64,000 bases of DNA from Gyromitra esculenta (Eukaryota > Ascomycota > Pezizomycetes > Pezizales > Discinaceae). The notes under the pieces were generated by a model. It saw only the letters and a program-made list of their open reading frames with translations, was not told the origin of the DNA and searched no databases. This document shows positions 11,259 to 22,971 of this stretch, one piece after another. Position 1 is the stretch's first letter. The number at the start of each line of letters is the position of its first letter. A program made the position numbers and the translations under genes. The stretch is from positions 62,001-126,000 of the forward strand of contig JBCAML010000015.1 of the NCBI GenBank assembly GCA_038503075.1, read 5' to 3'.

Positions 11259-11654
11259 GCGGCTCAACTACTGTGACAGTAGTTTTGTGCTACCAGTCTC
11301 TACGTGAATTCTAGCCAACTGAAACCCTGCCAGGGCCTCTCTCGCCTATAGCCGAGAAAATACTCAGCTGCTGAGCAGATTCAACTTCGAGCAGCGTAAA
11401 CCAAGTCGGCTCAACCCAGCCTCTTAAAGTCTGGTGTCAAATCGGGAGGTGTACTCAATTGTATAGAAAAATCCCTGATCAGACGATATGTTTCCGTAAT
11501 TGATGAATAACATAGAATGGGAATGTGTATAGGTGTAATAGCATGGGAGCTAGGTAGCTGCTAACTCAAGCCATAGGTACATGTATTCATTCCTCCACAC
11601 CACCCAACCCAACCGCAACTACAACCCAACCGCTACAACCGTCACTTTGTCAAC

Positions 11655-11755
11655 CTTCAACCTCCAACCTCCAACCTCCAACCTCCAACCTCCAACCTCC
11701 AACCTTCAACCTCCAACCTTCAACCTCCAACCTCCAACCTCCAACCTTCAACCCA
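11655..11755. repeat. Heptanucleotide minisatellite (CAACCTC)n
   Basis: About fourteen near-perfect tandem copies of CAACCTC with occasional CAACCTT variants. The translated plus strand gives a (LQPPTSN)-type repeat, as expected for a seven-base period. Confidence 0.95.
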
Positions 11756-12242
11756 GCCTAACTTATTCCTAATTAACAACACCCTTCAAAACCCCTACCT
11801 AAAGAAGCGAACACCAACATTCCCGCAAACGCGGATAGACAAATCTCCACCCACCAAAGAGCTGAACCCTCGCCGCAAAAACCACCGAGATGGCGTCCAA
11901 CACTGGATCATATATCTCTCTATCTCCTCCTCCTCCTACTCGAGGGGGGGTTGTGCGGAATACTTTTGGGGGGGCTAAATATGTAGTAGCGGCTGAAGAC
12001 CCTGAGGGAGGGAGGTTGAGGTTGAACTCGGGGATTTTTAGTACGCTGGTATAAAGAGACTCCGAGGTGGGATTGAAACTTGTGGATAGCGCTGCGGTGG
12101 GGATTTGTGGGAATGATTTTAGGAGGCGGTGTTGATAGCTATTGCTTTTTTTTTGCTCCCCTGTTTTTTTGTTTTTTGTTTTCGGTTTTTGTTTCCGTTT
12201 TGTGGTGTTTAGCTAGAGGAGGGGTTTACGAGGTTTTCTATT

Positions 12243-12285
12243 TGGCTGGGCTGGGCTGGTTGGGTTGGGTTGGGCTGGGAAGGGA
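12243..12285 (+). repeat. G-rich tract with quadruplex motif
   Basis: GGCTGGGCTGGG-type and GGGTT-type units in tandem. At 12262-12279 four GGG runs are separated by two-base loops (TT, TT, CT), a textbook G-quadruplex-forming pattern on the plus strand. Confidence 0.8.
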
Positions 12286-12940
12286 GTTTATAAATGAGGA
12301 TTTAATTATAATGTGTTTTTTATGAAGGTGTAGTTAGTTATGTGTAGTGTAGTTGGAAGGGCTCGTTTAGAATGTGTATATGAGTGGATAAATCCCAGTA
12401 TAGTAGCATCTCGTATTTCACCGTCTAGATCTGCCTCTGCCCCCATTTCCAGCGACCTTCGGGCCACTCCCGCCGTTTCGGCTCTTCCAGAGTTAGATCA
12501 GGTAAGAACGTGAGTACGAGACCCATCATCCACTCAGAAACTCTCTCTAACCGTTCTCAATCTGGTTCCCGGTAGACCACGGTAGACCACAGCACGTCCA
12601 CATCATATTGCATCAGAATTATTACTACATACACACTGCATCGCTCTCCTCCCAAAGCCTAACGTCGAAGAACCACCAACGTAGTCGGATAACCAATGTA
12701 ATAATACTAGAGAAACATTAAACAGAGAACAAAAAACATTAAACCCCAACGCCCCGAGCACACAATGCTATTTTTACCCTCCCCCCCTCCCCCCCAAACA
12801 CACATTCCCCCCCCTTCACCTCATGTATTCATACCCCGTATTACTAATTACCCTCCCAAACCACATACCCCCCCAAACCACTATATATATATAAAAAACC
12901 CCCCCTCACCCTCACCCTCACCCTCCCATCTTGGCACGAA

Positions 12941-15235
12941 TCACCAACTCCACTTCTCGTCCATCTCGCTCCCATCACCGCCATACCCGATCCGGTCCCT
13001 ACTGTCGTCCAGCAAGCGCGCATACTCCAGCATAAGCCGATACGTATAAATCTCGATATCCTCCCTGCGCAGCACCATGCGCGCCCAATCGCGCCCGGCG
13101 TTCGCCAGCGTCTTGGCTTCGAAGTCGTGGCTCGGCACGTACGGCCCCGACGGGTCCGTAGTGGTGGAGGAGAGGCCAATGAAGTATGTCAGCAGGCTAT
13201 ACAGATCTGTTCGATTTCACACGTTAGCTATCGCCCGTTCACAAACCATCACTCGCGCGACAAAAGGGGGGAGGGGAAGGGGGGGAACCATCGAATCTGT
13301 TGTCCATGGGGACGAAGTGTAGCCATGCGAAAAGCCGACTATCGTGCCATTCGCGGAATATGGTGGCTTTGATGCCCATGCTGCGGCTCTTGAGGAATGC
13401 GTGCCAGCGCCCGGAGAAGCTGTGGCCGTCGATATCGACGAGGTATTTGTTTACGAATTGGTCTGCGAGGGAGGTCTGCGGGACGGTGGTGAAGTATTCT
13501 TTTAGCCAGCCGCAGTCTTCGTCGGGGACGCACCACTTGAGCTCTGGGAAGCCGACGTCGGTGTATTGCTTTGCGAAGGCGGCGGGGGCGAAGTCGGGGG
13601 CTAGGGCGTAGGACTTGGTGGGGTCGTTGGGGTTGTATGTTAGGATCGGGTGCGTCTCGTGGGATGCGGCGAGGACTGTGGAGTTGGTCAGGAGGACTAG
13701 GCGGTGGCGGTGGAGACGGCGCCAGTTGTCTTTGGTTTGGACGCCGCCGGAGGTTATGCCCCGCCAGAACAGGCGGTTTTGCTTATCCTCCCAGGCGGAG
13801 TCTTTGTGCCCGTCGTAGTCGTAGCGTGGGTCTTTCGCGTAGTACATGTTTGCTGGGAAGAGGATGTCGTTGTTGACATTGACTTTGCATTCGCCAAAGA
13901 CGGGGACGAGCTTGCGTGTTGCGACGATGGTCGACGCGCTGAAGAGGAACCCATGTTGTTCGCTGATGCTAGGTCCGGCTGTGCACAGGTCGGAGGAGAG
14001 GTTGAAGTTCGATACCAGGCCGTTGGAGAGCTTGTAGGTGGCTTCTGCGAGCTCCGGGTCCATCGTTGCGTTATTGCGCGCGTAGGAAGATGGCGGACAG
14101 GCGCCTGCTGCGAGATCCATGTATGGCTTCCCTGGTGCACGGAACCACTCTGCTGTTGGCAGAGTCACGGATTCGGAGATCGGGGGACGTGGGGTGAACT
14201 CGTTGGCCGCGTCGATGGGCATTATGCGTGTGGTTTCCTCGACGTGGAGTGCGTCTTGCACGGTTTCCCAGGTCGCAATCACGCGCGGTTGGTCTTGTCG
14301 GTTCATGGCGATTTCCATGTCCGGGAGATGCTCGGAGAAGACGGAGAGGAGCTTCTGGAGGTTCTGCGCTCGCCAGTTGTCATTGCTGTTTATAATGGTC
14401 ACTTTTCCGGCTTTGACGGACAGCGCAGCGAGACCAGACGGACCAGGGTCCTCGGTTATCATTCCACGGATCAGGACTCGGAGGTCTGAAGGCGGGATGG
14501 AGAAGAAGGGGCGCAGGTCAGACATGATTTGGTCAAAGTCATCGAGGTGGTAGACGCCACGTTCGCGGGCGAATATGTACCACTGGGGAGGGTTAGCAGG
14601 TGATACGGCATTGATACTGTCTTCGAGGAGCATACTTTGTCGAAACCTGGCGGGGGGTGACGGCCATATTGAGCTCGATATTTCTTCACCGCCTGGGCAA
14701 ACGTCTTGGAGCGCCCGGTATCGTATTCACGGAAGCGCTGGGCAGCTTCGGCCATCAACGTAACGATGGGGTGGTTATCGACGACTTCATGGGATTTGTC
14801 GAAATCAAGGTCGTCGAGGATGTCAGCGATTTTTGGGAACTATGAAGCATAGGGTTAGCGATAAGCTCGATTGGATGTCTTGGAAACTCGGAATAGGTGG
14901 GAAAGTGAATTGCATGGGAATTGATATCGGGATTGCGGAAATGCATCTGCGGTTTGTGAAACCCGAAACGTTGAATGTTGTCACAAAAACCAAATGCAGA
15001 TTCCCACCCCTGCAGTAAATAATATTAAATAAATACTCACAGTATCCAACAGATCCCCCGACTCTGAATTCTTCGGCTTCCCTCTCAAGATTTCCGGTAG
15101 CGGCAGCTTCTCTATCCGCAGGCCGAAATCGGTCCCGGTGATCAAGGCCAGGTTGGTGAAGAAGATAACGGCGCCGAAGCAGGCCAGCACGGTGAAGATG
15201 CGTTTCCGCGAAGCATCGCGTTCCACGAGCGACAT
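12941..15235 (-). CDS. CAP10-type glycosyltransferase (GT90), four exons
   Basis: Exons (minus): 15235-15041, 14839-14636, 14582-13289 and 13206-12941; 652 aa. Donors are GTGAGT, GTATGC and GTTCCC, and the last intron is phase 1. A single hydrophobic segment at residues 13-33 after a short basic N-terminus gives a type II membrane topology, as in Golgi glycosyltransferases. The C-terminal half matches the CAP10/GT90 family: CKVNVNNDILFPANMYY, KQNRLFWRGITSGG, KYLVDIDGHSFSGRWHAFLKS, TIFREWHDSRLFAWLHFVPM, and an end with RREDIEIYTYRLMLEYARLLDDSRD. GT90 members transfer xylose or similar sugars to cell-surface or capsular glycans; the substrate here is not predictable. The small second intron (53 bp) is typical for fungi. 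Neighbouring eIF2B delta is transcribed away from it. Confidence 0.92.
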
Positions 15236-15889
15236 GGCGCGTGTTCAGCCAACTGACGGTGGAAAGAGCGTGTGGGGGGGCCGAATTGCAACCTCGCACG
15301 GAAGGAGGCAGGATGGTTTGGCGGAGGGAGAGAGAGATGCAAAGAGTGGAAGGGCGCGAGGAGAGAACTTGGGGGAGAATAGGGGATTTCGCCTGCGGAA
15401 GAGGATTAGTACTGTAGCTGTGGAACCCTGATCATGAACTTGGCACAGAGCTTGTGGAACGGGGCCGTTAATGCTTGTCTGCACCCGACGAGCTGGTAGG
15501 AACTGTGGATCCAGTACGTGGGGTGGGTTATGGTATGGGGATAGCTGGAATATCAGCGTTTCTTGGACATGAGGGCATCTCGAGAGCACAGAATGTCTGC
15601 ATAATGCATTTCACCGGCGTTGAGTTGGAATCCCTCGCAATACACAGACAATCACAGTTAGGGCTTAGGGTTTGTGTCTCCAGTTACCCGGCCGTCCCGT
15701 TCCCAGCAATCCGCAGCAGCCAGTGACTCCTGCCCCGCCAACAGCATCCTCCACTCTCTCCACGCCCTCATTCTCTCCACTCCACGCCTCCACTCCCTTC
15801 CATCTCCACTCTACCCCACACACTCCATCTCCACCACTTCCCTCCACCACTCCCCTCCACCCTCTCCACCCTCTCCACTCCTCGCTGCT
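15236..15889. promoter_or_regulatory. Divergent intergenic region, GT90 / eIF2B delta
   Basis: Carries the start regions of two divergently transcribed genes. A TTAGGGCTTAGGG element lies at 15658-15670. The 150 bp before the eIF2B delta ATG are a C/T-rich tract, typical of strongly expressed fungal 5' regions. An in-frame ATG at 15674 precedes the preferred start at 15890. Confidence 0.45.
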
Positions 15890-17710
15890 ATGGTCGACAA
15901 AAAGGCACCCCCCGGCGCTTCTGTCCCTCCAAATACTCTCTCCAACCCTCCCGTTACCTCAACCCCACAGCCAGCTACAACCTCAACAAACACCCCCACT
16001 GCCTCGACCACCCAACGACCACCCAAGGATTCGAAAGCCCAAAAAGACCCCAAAAAACCCAAGGACTCAAAACCCAAAGACGCCAAACCAGCAGCAGGCG
16101 CATCCACAGACGGCAAGCTCTCAGCAAAAGAGCTGAAGGAGCTGAAAAAAGCCGAAAAGGCTGCTCGTCGCGCCGATACAAAAGCAGCTAGCGGCGCCCC
16201 TCCGCCCTCCCAAACTGGTCCCAGGGCCCCCCAAAAAGGCGACAAAAATGCACCCCCCGCTGTAGTCGCCGGTTCAGCTGGTGGCATCGTAAAGACCATC
16301 TACCCTACTGCTCCTACACCGGTCGTGAAGGAAGTTGAGATTGTTGTGGAGCCGGCGAAGGATAATGGTCTTATGGGACTGCTGAAAGACTTGGCGGCGG
16401 AGCAACAGGATAAGAAGAAGACGACGGTGTTTGGCATTGGGAATGCGCACCCGGATGTCCATCCGGCTATTTTGACGCTGGGAATGCAGATTAATCAGTA
16501 TGTGCTTGCGGGAAGCACTGCACGGTGTCTGGGCTTTTTGTTGGCTATTAAGAGGGTATGTTGAATCATCGACTATCACTCGATCACTTCTGACTCTTTT
16601 TTATTTGTTTTATATGTTTTCTTTGAGACTGCTATTACCTATCCCTTCTCCACGATTATGCACTTATTTCCCCGATTTTCCATATACCATTGACTACTAC
16701 AACCCAAATTTGTCTATGCATCCCACTAACACATCCAGGTAATCCACGACTACGAAACCCCCCCACAATCCACTCTCTCCCGCCATCTCCCTGGCCACTA
16801 CCTCTCCCACCAAATCGCCTACCTTCTCTCCGCCCGCCCCATGTCCACCGCGATGGGCAACACCATCCGATGGCTGAAACAAGAAATCGCCAACGTCTCC
16901 CCCGACCTAACTCAAGAAGCATCCAAAAACCTCCTTTGCGACAAGATCGACGCCTTCATCCGCGAGAAGATCACAATCGCCGACGACATGATCGTCAACA
17001 CCACCGTTGCACGGTACATCAAATCCAACGATGTAATCCTCACATATGGCAAATCCCAAGTCGTCGAGCGCGCCCTCCTCGAAGCCCATCGCCGCGGCCG
17101 TCGCTTCCGTGTCGTCGTCGTCGACTCACGCCCGTTGCTCGAAGGCGCTAACATCTTGCAAAGTCTTACCGGTGCCGGTATCGAATGCCAGTATGTACAC
17201 TTGTACGCACTAGACTATGTCATGAAAGATGTCACGAGGGTTTTGCTTGGTGCACACGCGGTCATGGCGGACGGCGCACTTTATAGTAGGGCTGGAACTA
17301 CGGCGGTTGCGCTGTGTGCGAAGGATGCAGGCGTGCCGGTTGTGGTCGCTTGTGAGAGCGTCAAGTTCAGTGACAAGATTAACTTGGATGGAATTGTGTT
17401 GAATGAGCTTGGTAAGTTCTTCTATCCTCCGAGGGAAGAAGTGTGGAGTGGGGCGGATGTGGGGGAGTTGGCTAACTGGTACTCGTGATTGTGAATAGGC
17501 GATCCAGAACTCCTCGTTACCATGTCAGAAGGAGCCCGGAAAGAATTAGGCCCACTGAAGGGCTGGAAAGACGTCGAGAAAACACATGTCGATAGCTTCC
17601 GGTATGATATCACGCCGAGCGACTGCATAAAGATGGTTATTTGCGAGCATGGATGTGTGGCGCCGAATAGCGTTGCTAGTGTTTTGAGGACTGCTGCAGG
17701 GCCTGTCTAG
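15890..17710 (+). CDS. GCD2: Translation initiation factor eIF2B subunit delta
   Basis: Exons 15890-16555, 16739-17411 and 17499-17710; 516 aa. Part of the eIF2B guanine-nucleotide exchange complex that recycles eIF2-GDP; this is a regulatory, not catalytic, subunit. The N-terminal 150 residues are Pro/Lys/Ala-rich and disordered, as in Gcd2. The conserved Rossmann-like core follows: HPAILTLGMQINQYVLAGSTARC, SYLLSARPMSTAMGN-like text, IADDMIVNTTVARYI, ILTYGKSQVVERALLEAHRRG, VVVDSRPLLEG, GAHAVMADGALYSRAGT, ACESVKFSDK, and the C-terminal DITPSDCIKMVICEHGCVAPNSV. Introns have GTATGT and GTAAGT donors. The upstream ATG at 15674 would add 72 Ser/Pro-rich residues; 15890 is preferred because the DNA before it looks like a pyrimidine-rich leader. 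Length fits the human subunit (about 523 aa). Confidence 0.95.
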
Positions 17711-18590
17711 ATATCGTGCACGATTGGAGTACTGGGTGGAGTGAAATGGGGTTGGGTGGAGTGCGGTGTGTGGCGCGGGGTAATGGGGTGTTCTTTATTT
17801 CGTTTTTTGTCTTTTTTTTTTCATTTGTATAGGGTTAAAAGTTTGCTTTTTTGTTCTACTACTCTTTATGGAGATGGAATGCGGGGGAGATTCGTCATGT
17901 ATAGTACGACGGAATAGATGAACGGCGTATGGTCTGGATAGTAGCTTGTAGGATTTATTTTTTTCTGGGCGTTTGGTGGTGAGTTTGGGTTACGTTGATG
18001 GAGGCGAGTGATATTTGGTCGTAGAGGGTTTTCGTCATGGCTTTGCGCTGTGTTTGGCGTGTGCTCCGTGGAGATGGATTCTGGGAGCTCTGAGGTCCTC
18101 CTATTCGCTGTTGATCCTCGCATGGGGGGTATTTCACGATACTTAAGGAGCGGATTGGATGCGGTTACTCGTCCGTGGGCTTTGGTGAAACCTGGATCCA
18201 CAAACGCACTCAACTCACTCCTATCATGTCAAAACTGAACATCGGCTGAAATAATAGCTGAACTCGTATATTGCCATTTATAAGATAAACAATAGAGCAA
18301 TGTAGTTTGCTGTGAAGGAAATATAAATCACTCAACGAAGTGAAAATAAATATTTAAACAAATTCTCTCACAACCCCTCTCAATAGGATCTCTTTTGTTC
18401 CTAGAATTCCACTCCTCTCCCACCTTCTCAATAGGATTTCCTAGAGTTCCTAGAGTCCCCCCCCCCCTCTCATATGATGAAAATCATTTCTATTAATGAT
18501 ATCTCCAGGTCTCATCCCGTAAGCCCGTTTCAAAAAACTTGCATTCTGTTTGAAGGTAAACAAAATAAATATATCCTTTATTTCAAGTTT

Positions 18591-18960
18591 CTGTGCATCC
18601 GTAGTTTAAATCTCTGATCCATACTGCTGTAATGTGATTATTTTCTTTGACGAATGTAGTGTTAACAACAGAGGTGTAGCTCTTTTAGATGTTATTTTTG
18701 TGGTGCTGAAGCTTTTGAATCTCTGTTCCAGCCTGTTGTAATGTAGCTATCTTTGACGAATGCTATGTTAACAACGGAGGTGTAGCTCTTTTAAATGCTA
18801 TTTTTTGTGGTGCTGAAGCTTTTTGAATCTCATCTATTAGATTATTATCAGCATCAAGAATTCAGTGTTAACAAAGGAGGTGTAACTCTTTTAAATGCTA
18901 TTTTTGTGGTGCTAAAGCTTTTTGAATCTCGTCTATTAGATTACTGTCAGTATAATAACT
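18591..18960. repeat. Tandem repeat, about 100-106 bp unit, 3.5 copies
   Basis: The phrase GTTAACAA followed by GGAGGTGTA-CTCTTTTA, then ATTTTTGTGGTGCT-AAGC and TTTTGAATCTC starts at 18661, 18767 and 18867 (spacing 106 and 100 bp). A partial upstream copy carries TTTAAATCTCTGATCC and TTTGACGAATG. Copies differ by scattered substitutions and single-base indels. Confidence 0.85.
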
Positions 18961-19850
18961 ACAATGATGTTAGATAGCGAGGAGGGATAGATACCACTGA
19001 AAGAATAATTTCCTTCAATTCCATCAAGTTTAGATTGAACGGTGTAATTGGGGTGCTGTAGATCATATTTTGCTGTCAGTATCATGACAATGCGTAGGTT
19101 TTTAGTGAGCGACAGAAAAAGAAAAAACCAAATAACTACGGCTGGAAATATTTTTCCCTCGCTCCACCAAGTTTTGGATCAAATATTATAAGAGGAACCT
19201 TGCTCATCTTGAATGGCGCATCGAGTTGAAGCTGGCGGGAGAGACATGAAAAGTTGTCAACTTCTTGGTTTATCGTGTCAAGGTTATAATCGCGTCTATT
19301 GGTGCATAGTCAGTGTTATGACAATACGAAAATATTATTAGGGAGCAAGCGAAATGATAAATACAGCCGCAATAATAGCATTCGCTAACTGCATAAAGCT
19401 TTGAATCGACGGTTTTTGTGAGCATTGTAGCTCAGGTTGAATGGTACAAAGTTGTAGTTTGTGAGAGACATAGTTGACTCGCGAACTTACACTTTTAATC
19501 GTATCTATTGGTGTACCGTCAGCATCATGGCGATATCAGAATTGTTGGTTAGAAAGAAAACAAATAGCGATTAAGGGATCCTTCTCTAACTCCATCAAAT
19601 TTTGAATCGGACACTGTTGCGCAAGCGCTGTAGCTCAGGTTGAATATGTAATGCGTGCAGTCGGAGGAATGTCTCATCCTTGACTTCAGTTCATCGCGTT
19701 GTGCTTTTAGTCATGTCCAAGTGTCTCGTTGGCGTCGTTACTGTAACAGAAAATTCAGGTAAGTTAGAAAAATATACTCTTGGAAAAGCAATCCACCATA
19801 TCTATTTTGTGATAAACGGTGTTTTATAGCCCAAGCTGGGTGGTGGGGGT
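18945..19850. repeat. Degenerate repeat array, roughly 130-230 bp unit
   Basis: A landmark like GTCAGTATCATG recurs at about 18947, 19075, 19307 and 19517. A second landmark (TCCATCAARTTTTGAATCG and variants) recurs at about 19022, 19164, 19390 and 19592. Some copies also share GTAGCTCAGGTTGAAT. Order of the landmarks is conserved, so this is an old tandem array continuing the 100-bp repeat. Confidence 0.6.
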
Positions 19851-20392
19851 AGTCTAACAACGAGATATCGATGCTTTCGGTGACTTGACTGATAGAAACC
19901 TAGAAGCACATACACAGTAGTCAGATATAACCAAATCAAGTAATCTTTGAATAGGTTAGTATCATATCATAGTGCTCAATACTCATTCCCAGCATGTTGC
20001 TAAAAGAAACCCGTTAAATATGCCGAACCACGGCGCCCAGTCCAGCTCCCAAATACCCCATAACTACCTAATAGCACTGAATAGGATAAACCCATAGCGT
20101 CTGATACGGCTCAAGAAGGACCAACGGATCGAATAGTAGATGCCTACAGCCGTCAGCTAATGAATCCCATGTCAACGGTCAGGGTGAAGTAAAGAGGGGA
20201 TTCTGAAATGTATGCAGTGCATATGGGGTTTAACTAGATTGATGGTAATAGAGGAAATAACACTTCGTCGAGGTTGTATATGTGGAATAGTGCGGGAACA
20301 TTGAAGATGGAATAAAATGGGATAATATTTGTTTGTGTTGCTGCTGTTGGATGAATAAACCTCAACAGGTATGGGTGGAGTTTTGCAGAGAG

Positions 20393-20413
20393 TGGTGGTG
20401 GTGGTGGTGGTGG
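20393..20413. repeat. (GGT)n microsatellite
   Basis: Seven uninterrupted GTG/GGT trinucleotides followed by a G-rich stretch; no coding context supported. Confidence 0.85.
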
Positions 20414-20905
20414 GGTGGGATGGTAGAAGACGAGGGACGGAGACAGCGGGAAGCAACGGGAGAGATGGAACGCGACAGCAACCCGAGTGATCTATAGAAT
20501 GGCCATCAACATCCATAGGCCACCATCCACGATAACTAGCACACTTCGGGTAATCCAAACCACAGGATCACTCGCCAAAAACATATGTTCATAGCTCTAA
20601 CGACAACCCTGATCATCAGCAAAAGAAAACTCCAATACATACATGTGTACACGAACGAACGAACGAACCCAAAAGCCACCCATTCAAAAAAGAATAATGA
20701 TACAATCTTCAAAACCCCCGCCGCGCCGCACTACTTTTTAGTTTTTCCTCCTCTACCCCCTCCCCGAGCAGTCGGGAACACCCTCATGCGAGAAATATGT
20801 ATATACAAACCCCAGACACAAGAAATAACGACAATGACCAAGAGTGGAGTTTAAAAGAACTTGAAAACATTTTTTTTTACCCAGCCGAGACTACTTTCCC
20901 TATAA

Positions 20906-22563
20906 TTACATTTGTCCCGGCGGTTTCGGCAGACCCTAGAAAAAGTTTACAAGTTAGCATTAATCATGCCCAATCAAAGCCAGGGAATATATCTCACCTC
21001 CGTAAAGATCTTACTCAAGCTTGTCTTCATCTGCTCTGCCGCCTCCTTCTCCATCGCTTTCTGCTCCCTCATCATCTCATCTTTATGCTCCGCGATGTGC
21101 TTCTGTGCTTGTTCATACGCCTCCATTCCTCTCTCCCTCGTCAAATCCATAAACGTCTTCTCTTCGTCCTCTCTCTTCTTCTTCGGCGTCCCCAGCCCCA
21201 GCGCTGTCAGCAACACTTCTCCAAGCGTGCCCTTCCTCTGTGCTCGCTCCGCTTCCAACCGCTTTTTGAGCTCTGCTCGTGCGATAGCCTCACGGCGTGC
21301 GAATTCGGTCGGGATGTGTTTGTCGCCGAACTCAGAAATCACGGGCCGTACGTCCGAGATTCCCATAGCAGCAATGTATTCGAGAAAGGGGATGAGGGAG
21401 ACGAGCTCCTTGTCGTCAGGGTCACCGTGCCAAGGGGCCATCTTTATCGTGTTATCGGGGTTCATAGACCAAGCGTCGGGGTTGGTTTCGAGCATGATAA
21501 CTTTAGAGAGGTCGCGGTTGAGGTAATTCAGGTCCTATTCACAAAGTTAGGGGGCTATAAGGGCTAAGGGAGGATGAGATGGCAAAGGAAAGCTTGCCTT
21601 GATATATTTACCATCCTTGTACCGAGTATGAGATCGGAACAGTGGGAACATAATATAGCCCGGATACGGATCCATCTTCTGGATAATCGGCGCCGCAATC
21701 TGATCATGTTGATTCGTAAATACCACAATCTCATACGATTGAAACAGGTACGCCAAAAAATAATCCAATCCCGGTCGCTTCGCAATCCTCCATCCGTGTT
21801 CCCTATCCCACGTGCTGTGCACACACAAGTCTTCCAGCGCAATCACCAGAGTATACGGTCGAGCGTATTCTGGATATGGATCTGGCAGCAGCTTCTCGAA
21901 CGGCGGCTCATTGTAGAAGTCGAGTACGTTCTGCACACGAGCCTTGATGCGCGCATACATAGCAGTGACGCTCCAGCCATTGGGGACCGTGGCTGGGTCG
22001 TAGATAGTCTGCTCAAACTCGGATAGGTCGCGACCAAGGTATATGCCACCACCAATAACAAAGGCAATGAAAGCAGCGAACATGAGGCGTGCGAGACGCT
22101 CACGCTTTCGGTCCGTCGACGAGACATAGGCAGATTTGGGGAGGCCGTCACCACCCCTACCGCCGTCACCACCCCTACTGCCACCCCCAGTTGCAGGTGT
22201 AGCTCTGCGGGCCAATAGGTCGCCAGATGGGTCCTTGTCTGGGTCAGTACCTGGTGGGGGTGGGGGTGCATCTGGTGAGGTTGAAGAAGTCTGCCATGAT
22301 TCGACGGGAGATTCCGAAGTTGTGGGTCCCACCTTTGACAGCGGAGAAGTATTTTTGTCGCTTGGAATAATAGGTTCTGATTCCGAGTAGGCGCCTGGAT
22401 CGCCGCCTCTGTAAGGCTGTCGTTTCTTGATCGCAAAGGTTCTTGACTGGTGCAGGTGGGGGAGGCCGAGGAGCAATGACTTGGCAGGCCTGGCGGGGCA
22501 GCGTGGGATGACAATGGGCCGGATTGAACGGGCCAGGGACCGAGTGACAGCTCTGGCGAGCAT
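20906..22563 (-). CDS. TIM50: Mitochondrial import translocase subunit Tim50
   Basis: Exons (minus): 22563-21598, 21534-20998 and 20935-20906; 510 aa. Tim50 is the intermembrane-space receptor of the TIM23 complex that hands presequence proteins from TOM to TIM23. The N-terminus is an Arg-rich, acid-free mitochondrial presequence, then a Pro/Gly-rich linker, one transmembrane segment (LMFAAFIAFVIGGGIYLG) and the FCP1-like (NLI-interacting factor) domain: DLCVHSTWDREHGWRIAKRPG, DYFLAYLFQSYEIVVFTNQ, LFRSHTRYKDGKYIKDLN. The phosphatase DxDxT motif is replaced by ALEDL, as usual for catalytically inert Tim50. Intron 1 starts with GC (AAG/GCAAGC), a GC-AG intron; intron 2 is GTGAGA. The last exon adds only nine residues. 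Shares a short divergent promoter region with HEM3. Confidence 0.93.
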
Positions 22564-22971
22564 GATGAAGGGATCTACGAGGGGCAGGCCCGGATAGATG
22601 GCTGTAAATAGCAGAAGGCCGAGAGCAGCCCAGGATCTCGAGAGGAAGGCGAAGGTGAAGATGGCGGACAGAGCAGAACAGACAGAAGGTGGGATGTTGC
22701 TAACGTCACTAGTAAAAATTTCAGTGGGCGGCTCTCCACGTCTTGGCGGGAATGGTAGGGTTCGTATTAAAGACTTCCTCTATTCCTGTGTCTCACGGCT
22801 TCACCATATATTCACGGTATGTCCACCCCTTCAGTACCAGTTGCCTTCCTTATAGCTAATATCCAGTCAGTCCTCTCGCCCGTGCTCACAGCCTCTCACT
22901 CCTTCGGGTCCAACAGCTGCTCCCCCACCTTAATGTCTTCCTACCTCCTCGCCCGTCTCTACGCCGCCGTC
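22564..22971. promoter_or_regulatory. Divergent promoter region TIM50 / HEM3
   Basis: About 400 bp between the two divergently transcribed start codons. HEM3 in-frame ATGs at 22819 and 22933 lie within it, so the effective promoter may be only about 250-350 bp. No clear TATA box or known operator was recognised. Confidence 0.4.

Larger units (their letters stand above)
11259..12940. other. Low-complexity intergenic region
   Basis: Contains the CAACCTC minisatellite at 11655-11755, a G-rich quadruplex-forming tract at 12243-12285 and C-rich tracts at 12778-12926, including (CCCTCA)n at 12902-12925. Translations are monotonous and I see no gene. Confidence 0.6.
17711..20905. other. AT-rich gene-free block with tandem repeats
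   Basis: Between the convergent ends of eIF2B delta and TIM50. The first 500 bp serve as 3' flank. From about 18590 to 19850 the sequence consists of degenerate tandem repeats (separate entries). At 20393-20413 lies a GGT microsatellite. No convincing ORF or RNA gene. Confidence 0.6.

Noticed and set aside
13704..14489. Plus-strand ORF of 261 codons
   Set aside because: Lies antisense to exon 3 of the GT90 gene, whose frame is clearly conserved; a shadow ORF.
15811..16299. Minus-strand ORF of 162 codons
   Set aside because: Antisense to the Pro/Lys-rich N-terminus of eIF2B delta; composition is the mirror of that region.
20797..21567. Plus-strand ORF of 256 codons
   Set aside because: Antisense to TIM50 exons 2 and 3; the TIM50 reading is supported by homology and splice sites.
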